Below, one piece after another: positions 45,601 through 54,600 of a stretch of DNA of 64,000 bases; positions within the stretch are counted from its first letter, which is position 1; every line of letters begins with the position of its first letter. The stretch covers positions 51,538,119 through 51,602,118 of the forward strand of contig OZ007579.1 in NCBI GenBank assembly GCA_963931925.1, in the 5' to 3' direction. A program made the position numbers and the translations under genes. The notes below the pieces were generated by a model. That model saw only the letters and a list, made by a program, of their open reading frames with translations, did not search any database and was not told where the DNA came from. The DNA is from Onchidella celtica. Lineage: Eukaryota; Mollusca; Gastropoda; Systellommatophora; Onchidiidae.

Positions 45601-48600
45601 CATGTTCACAAGGACGCGGTTGACCCGACCGCCGAGGTTATCGGCAACACGCAAACGATCGGCTGACTGGCCGCTGGCTATCCCCGCACGGGGCATTACG
45701 TGGACGAGTTCACTCAACGCGGGACGAGGGTTAAGGGTTGAATGTACTACAGTGAATTGTATTCACAAAAATTGTGTTTCGTAAACAGTGGATTGGAATT
45801 GAACATGAATTTCATGAGCAGCATTTTGCGGCTCGCAGTAGGAATTGGGATTTCATTTGAGCTGCAAAACGTGGCTCGTGGTAGGGAAAGAGTTAAAGCC
45901 GGTGGAGCCTGAAAGTACAGCTGTTCATACCAAATTTAAAAATTCCACGTGATGTTTTGTAGCTGCAAATACCACTGTCTGTTCTGTAGGTTTGATGACA
46001 CTCTTCAGTAGGTACAGAAGGAGAGCGCACTTGTCACTATCACGACATGACAGGAAGGTCAGCTGTTGAGAAAAAAAAAATCAAATTCACACACTTGTGA
46101 CAGTATCTGCACTAACAAAATGTTATCGGTGCTTCAGGGATGAAAGCAATGCAAGTAACAGCTATGGAAATAACACATTCAATCATACTTGACCATGCCA
46201 ATCAACCATGTCACCCCGTGTTCACACCGGCGGTCCGCTTTCATTAACTTTTGTACCACTCATGAATAGATTAGGTTACTCTTTATATCTCGACTTTTAG
46301 TGTTCTCACCTAACTCTCGTAAGCAAGAAATAAATATTAACCTTGTCTGTTCATGACTGGTACGAAAGTTAACGAAAGCGGATCTCTGGTGTGAACATGC
46401 CATAAATTTTTTTTACATTAGTAGAACACTAATTTTATTTCAAATGACAATACATTCCTCTATTTTACATGATCAGTGATGGATATTCCAGCCATAAAGA
46501 TTACAAGGAGATTATTCAACAAGCCTGGCCAAGTATTTTACGTTAGTTGCCGATTTCATGTCATCTTATGTTTAAATAATAAAACATGAAATTCTTGAAC
46601 TGTGATTGTCAGTCAGTACCTGGAGGTTTTCACTCAGTTTTGTGTCCACATCTAACCGGATCAGGGTTGGATCCGCCAGACCTGCCCTGGCAAATTCTAC
46701 CAGTGACTTGGGAAGTGTTGCTGAGAACAACACAGTCTGTCTGGAATCTGGCAGTCGGTGGATAATCTCCTGCAATTGTTCTTGAAAGCCCATCTCAAAC
46801 AGCCTAGCAGAGTTTTGTGTAGAAAGATACAATCAAACAAGATGTCCGTCTACAACATAAAAACATTGTCCATAATGTATAAATAGACAAGTGGAATTGG
46901 CATGTCATTACAGATTTTCTGCTTCTCTTTGAAAGGGTTTTTCCAGGACTAAAATGTTACACCAAAATGTTAAATCCCACAGCTTCTTAAATGCAAGAAA
47001 GTAAGAGAAAAAGCTGTGGATTTTATATTCAGCCCCCCCCCCCCCCCCCCGCAACTTTTAAAATGTTTTTTTTTAACCCACGGAGAATTCCAGAGCTAAT
47101 CTCCATTATTTCCGGGGCTTCTGTTTAAATTTTTCAATTCCAGGGCTCTGCGGGAATCCTGCATGTATCAAACAATGACACAGCTGGCCAAACTCCAACT
47201 ATAAAACTGCATGACAATAATGGAACTTGAGACACAGACCTGTAAGTGGCTGGTGACAAAATAATCGGAAATTTTACAGGCATGTGAGACAGGAAACACC
47301 AGTTTACATTCACAGAACTGAGGTGAAATGAAGATTGCTTCCAAATACCATTACCAATCAAGATACATCTTCAGGTGCTACTTGACAAGGCCCAACATTC
47401 ATTGTTTACAATTTAGCTACATCTCCTTAGGAAGACAGACATTAGGATGTTCCCTGTCTACTAACATACTAGAAAGAAGGGAAAAAAGTTCTGAGCACTG
47501 AGTTACAGAAAATCACGCCAGTGAAATAGAAAACGTTTTTACCTGTCGGCTTCATCAAACACAATGTATTCCACAGATTTCAGCTTCATTTCCATCTCAA
47601 CCAGAACATGAAGGAATCGTCCAGGGGTAGCTATCACACTAATGAAGGAAACAAAATACATTTTGTTGTTTTTTTTCAATCCAAAGACAACAACACAGAC
47701 GACCAACTGTTGATTGATTATGAGAAGGTGATATTCTAAACAAAAATTCCAGTATGTTTGTTGCAGATTTCTGCAGGATATTTACCCAAAGACTTTGTTT
47801 ACCTGACTGCTTGAATTTGTAAGTTATGAAGGGCTGAGAATTGGCACTAAGAGATTTTTGGCAAGCAAACCGTTGCTCAAGCACTGCTTTGTGCGTTTTA
47901 AGAAAATTGCTTGTAAAGTTTGCCAGTTAAACTTTAGAACATGATAGTACAACTTTTTAACACTATAATTTATAAACTCTACTCCCAGGGATAAGATATC
48001 TTCACAATTTTCACTGGAATGACAGAAAAAATACACTTTGTTATGTCATCTTACGGCCTTGTGTCAATTTTTATAAAAAGCAGAGACAGAATCAGGGCTG
48101 TCAGTGAACCCACCTCACATATCGTCACGTTCTTAAGATAATTGCCTCAAACATTCTTTCAGAGTTTGAGATGAAATGCTCACCTTAATCAGTTGGTCAC
48201 GTTGCACCGTTCAACAGTTACATTGTTTTGTTTCGTTGACTTACGAGTTTTTAAACAAAAACCCACATCCACCTAGACCAGCATTTAGACTGTTGTTAGG
48301 GGAGCGCAGTCTATTGACAAAGCCAAATAGAGAAAATACAGATTTCTGTGTAAAATACTACACTCCCATAACAACAGAAACTACGATATTCGCAGTGAAC
48401 AGTTTTCTTGGATTAAAAAAAAAACACCAAATCATGACTTAGGCAATTCTGTTGTGATTGTGACAATATGAAATAACTATGAAAGTTTGCACTTAAAGCA
48501 ACAAACAAGAATAAAACTGGCCATTACTGACATGTCAGGGTTTTCATGCAGAGCAGCAAACTGGTCATCCATTCTGTAGGGGAAAAGAAAATTCAATAAA

Positions 48601-51600
48601 GATTACACAAAAACTGTGTTCGTATTTAGCTTAGTAACATAGGGTCACTCAGACACAACAATCGAAACAAAAGCTTAAAAATGTACAAGTGCTCAATCAC
48701 TTGGATCAAATAAATGCAACTTTTGGAGAGAAAGTGGAATTTCTTGACTTTAAAGTAAACATTTTTGTATTCCAACCTTTAGCTCAGAGTCCCCAGGCTC
48801 CACCACACTCTGTCTTCACTGCCCCCCTACTAAAATGTACCAATTCATACATGTTCATCCTTTTTTATTCTTGGCAAAAAATGTACACAATGACATATTA
48901 CTTTCTCAGAGACATTACAACAAGAAATGTGGGCAATAACTCTCCCCTGCCATCATATAATCATATTATTTGAAGTTCCAGAAATCATCTCCTCTAGTTT
49001 TGTTTCCAAACTTCAATTCTATCTATTACTGACATAAAATAACCAACAAATCACTGAGTCTTTGAAATTCTGTCATTTACATGGTGGGCTGGACAGGGGG
49101 AAGGGGAGGACAAGACTGTTAGACTGAAATCACCTACAAGATATTTAGGACATGTCTGGCTTACCCATACGGTAAAAAACTAAAAAATATACATTTTTAC
49201 CCAAATGCCAACTTCCCACACTCCTATTTAGAGTGTGCAAACTTATGTTTTTAAAATTCAAACAACTGCTGAAAGTGGCCAAAATTGATAAATCACTGAA
49301 TACATTACCTATCACCACCAAGTACCACAGCTGCTTTGAGTCCTGTGAATTTGCCAATCTGCGGGTAAGAAAAATTACAGCAAATCTTTTCTTTACATTT
49401 ATACTTGTTAAAATTCAGAACACAAAATCTAAAGAGACCAAAAAAAAAAAAAAAATAATCATAATTTCTCAATGTCCATAGCATTTGAAGGTAAATTGAT
49501 ATTTTGTAAAAGAGGAAAAAACAGCCACTAAACTTTTGATGTTGTCACATGATGCTGAAATATTGTACCATTCTCTTGACTTGGCAATAACGGAAACCAA
49601 TATTCAGTCTCATCTTCTTCTACTATTGATTTATGAACAAACCTCTTTGGCAAACTTCAGAGTTTGTAGTGCCAACTCCCGAGTGGGTGACATAATAATC
49701 CCTCTCACTCCCAGAGGTGAATGGGTTTTCAACCTCTCAAACATGGGTACCAAAAAGGCTGCGGTCTTGCCACTGCCTGTCCTGGCCATCGCCACCACAT
49801 CTTTGCCCTCCAGGATTATGGGAATTGTCTAAGACAAAGAATGAAACAAATTTATAATGATGTGAACCAAATCCGTCATTGGATTAACAAGGTGCAAGTT
49901 CTTCCTATTTTACTGATGTTTATTACAAAATCAAACCTCTCAAAATGTTATATACTATTTGAGTAAGTATCTAGATGGAATGGTCCAATAAACCGCATAT
50001 TATATACATATACAGATGAACTCTGATGCCACCTTCTGCCTCCTGAAAAGTTCTCTCTACCCTGTCATTGATTGATGCTAATACTGGCATCCCATATCAA
50101 CTCTCAAAGAATAACTCTGAGATTATTTCTTTCTCAAAATCAATTACTTCTTAACATCCAGAGAATGATGTCCACCCTTTTCAGGCAAAGACAACCACAA
50201 CTTCAATATTAATTACCAATTACTGATGTTTGGCTGTGTGTTTGTGAAGATAATTGATCAGGCTGACACTCACCATGAGTTGCCTGCTACAGTGTGGACA
50301 CAGAAATGCTGAACACTGATTCCTGATGATAAGCAACCACCAAAAGTTTGACTGACTGTTACTGCAAGCATATCTAGACCCATTATATTTTCTCTACTGC
50401 TCTTCTAAAACTAAAGTATGTGAACACAAACTGCACAGTAAATGTGATCGCCTTTATCACACCCAGTAAAAACACCCTAAAAAGTTCACCATTACATTAC
50501 CTTCCTCTGAATCGGTGTTGGAACTTTATAACCTCGTCTTATGACACCTTTCAAAACCGCATGTGATAATCCTGAACAGGGTAAAATTATAATGATTATG
50601 AAACAGACATTTCCTGGATAAAATGTTAAGAAGTCTATAAAGTCCACAGAAATGCATTAAAAGGGAAAAGAGGAGAATCCAACTGATTTGAAATGATGAA
50701 ATGAAAGATATGTCATCTTATTACCAATCCTAAACACCGCTACTTCATAGTCAAAGAAGGTATTGCTTACTACATACAGTTTTCTCCCACAAACAATAGC
50801 TGGTAATAAGTTACTTGACAAGAGAATTCCATAAACACATTTATTCTAATACCACCTGTCTTACAAATTTATTACGTGTAAATGTGTGAAATTGATGAAA
50901 CTGTGATGATTATAAGTTCAAAAACAAACAAACACATTGTAATTTCTAAAACACTTGCTCTTGTTCATTCTTTTCAAAATAAATTTGTAGACAGATATTT
51001 CACTTATGTTTTTGAGGCACAGAAGCGCATCTCATTGAAGTCTTGCAAAGATAACTCCAAACTGTTTCTCCATTGGCTGATTGGCAATTCTGTCATTTCA
51101 TCCAATTAGCTAATGGCTATTCACCACATGTAACTGTAGTGTAAGTCAACAAGAGGAAATTTCTTTTTCCAAAACAAATTAATAGCAAATTAACTTTTCA
51201 ACTGTACATACTACTTCAACTTGTGCCTAAAATGATCACTCAGTCATACGTATCCACTAAACAAAACAAAAATAAGCTTTTTGAAATACACACTATAACC
51301 GAAAGCTTGAAAGAAGGACATTCAATGTCCCTTGTTCAATGACTTTTGCATGGACAATATCTGCAAAAAAAAAAACAACCTTGGTTGAAAGTATTTACCT
51401 ATGGACTGGAATCCTCCTGACTTCTTTTTACTCTTGTTAGCTGCCATTTTTCTAGCAGATGCCATTTCATCACCTGACTCTTGTCCACTGTCAACTTCCA
51501 TTGCCTGAAAAAGAGAAGGCAGGTACAATGTACTTTACTTTAATGTTATCAACCCATGCACATAAACAAAATTGAAATAAATGAATGAAAATATGTTAGC

Positions 51601-54600
51601 TTTGGTGTCTACTTTGTGGAGAAAGGTGCTTTACGTATGCTCCATTTTATTATTATTATTATTAACATTATGTATGCCAATGTAACACATTCTGCCAACT
51701 TTTAGCCCGCAGATATTCGCCTTTGTTTCATCAAATTCTGTCACATAGTATGATCCAAACTACAAAGGCCTATATCAAATGTGAATATGGATGATGTCTA
51801 AATAAACTTATGACTATACTGTATTTCTTAATATAGTATCGATGATATGGCACAGCAAATTTTAGGTTTGTCAAGTGCAATGCTCAAATTTTATACACAT
51901 CCTGATGTCTTTAAGACCATATAAAATCATTCAAATTTCCCCAAGGACAGGAACTTGCAGAAGTTTCACTTTAATTTGTCACCATGAGTTGAATATATTA
52001 CATACCCATTGGGGAATCCCGTTGAAACTATTCATGATCTAATTCTAATCTTCTCAAATACATAGGCTCTAACTGCCAACTTTCAAAAACCGAAAAACAG
52101 GCTCCTTTAAAAATAGTATACCGGAGCCCCCCCCCCCCCCCCCATTGAAAAATCACCATTTCCTCACTTTGTCACATTATGGAATATTATTCTCTTTACA
52201 TAGGCCTAATAGTAATATAGGTCTAATCTAATACTTCGTTCAAGAAGCAGAAAACAAACATTCTGCTTCAAATGCTAATACATGTATTGTTATCACCACT
52301 GTTTTCTGTTTCTAAAGAAAGAACTGACTATTATGATATGAGCTGTCCTCAGAATCGGATAACTCTATCAAGTATCTTACTAACTTGCTCTGGCAGTATT
52401 GAACAATGTCAGACTTGCCTCCAGGTGGCATATGACTCACAATGCATTTATTGGACAAGTTCGATGATAATGCAAAAAGAATTCCTCAGAATATTTTCAA
52501 CAAAATTTCTACTCACGGCTTATAATGACTCATGAGTTGGATAGAAAAGACTTCTGATAAAAAAAAGAATCTATCCACAAGAGCAAATCATGTTAGGCAT
52601 AAAAGATGACAGATGTATAGTAGATCTAGAACTGAAGCCAGTTCACATGCCATGTCCACATTGTTCTTACAGATCTAGTTCTAGAACTTATTCTATTGTT
52701 TTACCAGCTCAAGGGCTCTAGATTTTCGATTTCCAATGTCCTTGAAACACGTGTACACCTTAGTCTAGTTTATCCGTGATCGCCAATTACGTTCAAACAT
52801 TCTGAAAGACTGCCGGCCTAGATCTACCGGGAGTTACCACCGCCAAAGATGATTGTAAGCTATGTAAAATTGTAAAAAAAAAAACACACACAAAAAACAG
52901 TGAAATAAAATGAAACTCCTTCACAAAATGTGTCCATTGTTCTTACTTAATGACCGCCATCGTTTACGATAATACAATAAAAATCAATAATGTGTGACCT
53001 ACACGTGCTTGACCCTTGTGTACTCGAGCTCGTATGAACGGCCGAAGTGCGTGGACACGGGTGAAGGTGTATGCCGTGACAACTTATGATGCAACATTAC
53101 AATACTAATGCCTGGTTGAGTGGGGCCGCGGCGGGGAAACGAAAGTTATCGCAAGCTCGGGCGATACTGCACAACACGGTAGGATAAAGCTGTGTTTACG
53201 GTTGCGCCCGTTGAATCGCTAGGCCCAGCGCTATTATCGATAAGCCTAGATACAAAAGTTACGGTTTTGTTTTCTCCTCTATTATATGTTTTTGTCGTAT
53301 AAATGGGGAAATTCTTCAAATACATACTTTTCACCACAAAAACGTATTTACATACTGGAACCCAAAAAAGGTACTAAATACGTATTTTACGTAGCCCTAC
53401 TGGTTGACAGCTATGCAAATCTAACCATGCAAATGATACAACTTTGTCAGTGTCATTAAAACCTGAAACGAAGTGATTATCCGCTGATACTGTCGGATAA
53501 ATTTTTTCTATCCGCCAACATAAATTCTGTATGTGCGAGAGATTTCCCCTGATTCAAACCTTTCTCCGTCTTCCTCCCTTGTTCCATTCATCCCGATCAA
53601 CCTTCATATTGCACACGTATTGAAAACAATGGCATGATTGAAATTGAAGAGGTTTTTCTGTTTAAAAATAGAGGTTTATTGATTAAAATGGATACATATG
53701 AAGGCTCAGGTCTTATCCGTAGATATGGGTTTCTTGGTTTAGTCATACTCATTTAGTAAGAATTCCCTCACAGTTACTCCGGGTTCTCAGTAGCCTACTG
53801 TTTAGCATCTTTGCCTGTTGTCAGGGGGGCCGTGTTTCGATTCTCAGCAGGGTAGTTTTGGGTGTTTTTTTAAATGAAAGACTTGTTATCAGGAATCAAT
53901 TTTTTTTAAATGTATACAAGAACAATAACAAATACTTTAACAGGGAATAAATCAAATTTTTTTTTTGTATCTTCACCTGCCAATCGGGTGATACTGGTTT
54001 GATTCTCAGCAGGATAGGTTTTTTTTTCTTTTCTTAAGTCTTTTCATCAGCAATCAATCTGTTTGGTAATTTTTTTTTTTTTATCCAACAACATTAGGAA
54101 ATAAATCCAGGTCGTTTGGGTTTTTTTTGTACCTAGACAACACGAATACCTGCAGATAAACCTGAGGTTTATCCGCCGATACTGTTGGCAGCCCAAGATC
54201 TGTCAATAGTGTTGCCGGATAAACGCAGACACAGGGATGTAAATGGCCTCCTGAAAAATTCTCTGAAACCAACACGGCGTTCTTTGAAACATGTTCTGAC
54301 ACTGCGGCGCGCAGGCTATTTGTCTAACTTTAATGAACTATGATGGAAAACATAACACATAACAACCTAATAAACTTAACTTTACAGTTTTACATCAAAT
54401 ATTTAAACTATCATACCTTTTGGGCTTTGATTATTAAGTCCATGATCTCACTGGCAAAGTATAGATCTACATAATATCTACATAATCTAGACCAATATAG
54501 ATCTATTCTGTGTATGACAAGCCAGCACTTGCTCCTTGATCACAACATTCTGTCACTTAATGAACTTTTCAAAACAGACCGGTTATAGATTTAGATCTAG

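Larger units (their letters stand above)
43317..45892. mobile_element. TTAA-flanked MITE, outer layer of a three-level nest
   Basis: Left end CTCTTTCCCTACCAC (43317-43331) and the exact complement GTGGTAGGGAAAGAG (45878-45892), with TTAA on both sides (43313-43316, 45893-45896). Without the inner elements it is about 290 bases. Its right end lies only 35 bases from DDX54 exon 9, yet the splice sites are intact. Confidence 0.8.

Noticed and set aside
53776-53860. Functional tRNA gene
   Set aside because: The T-arm resembles tRNA-Asp/Gly but the acceptor stem does not pair, so it was kept only as a SINE-like remnant.
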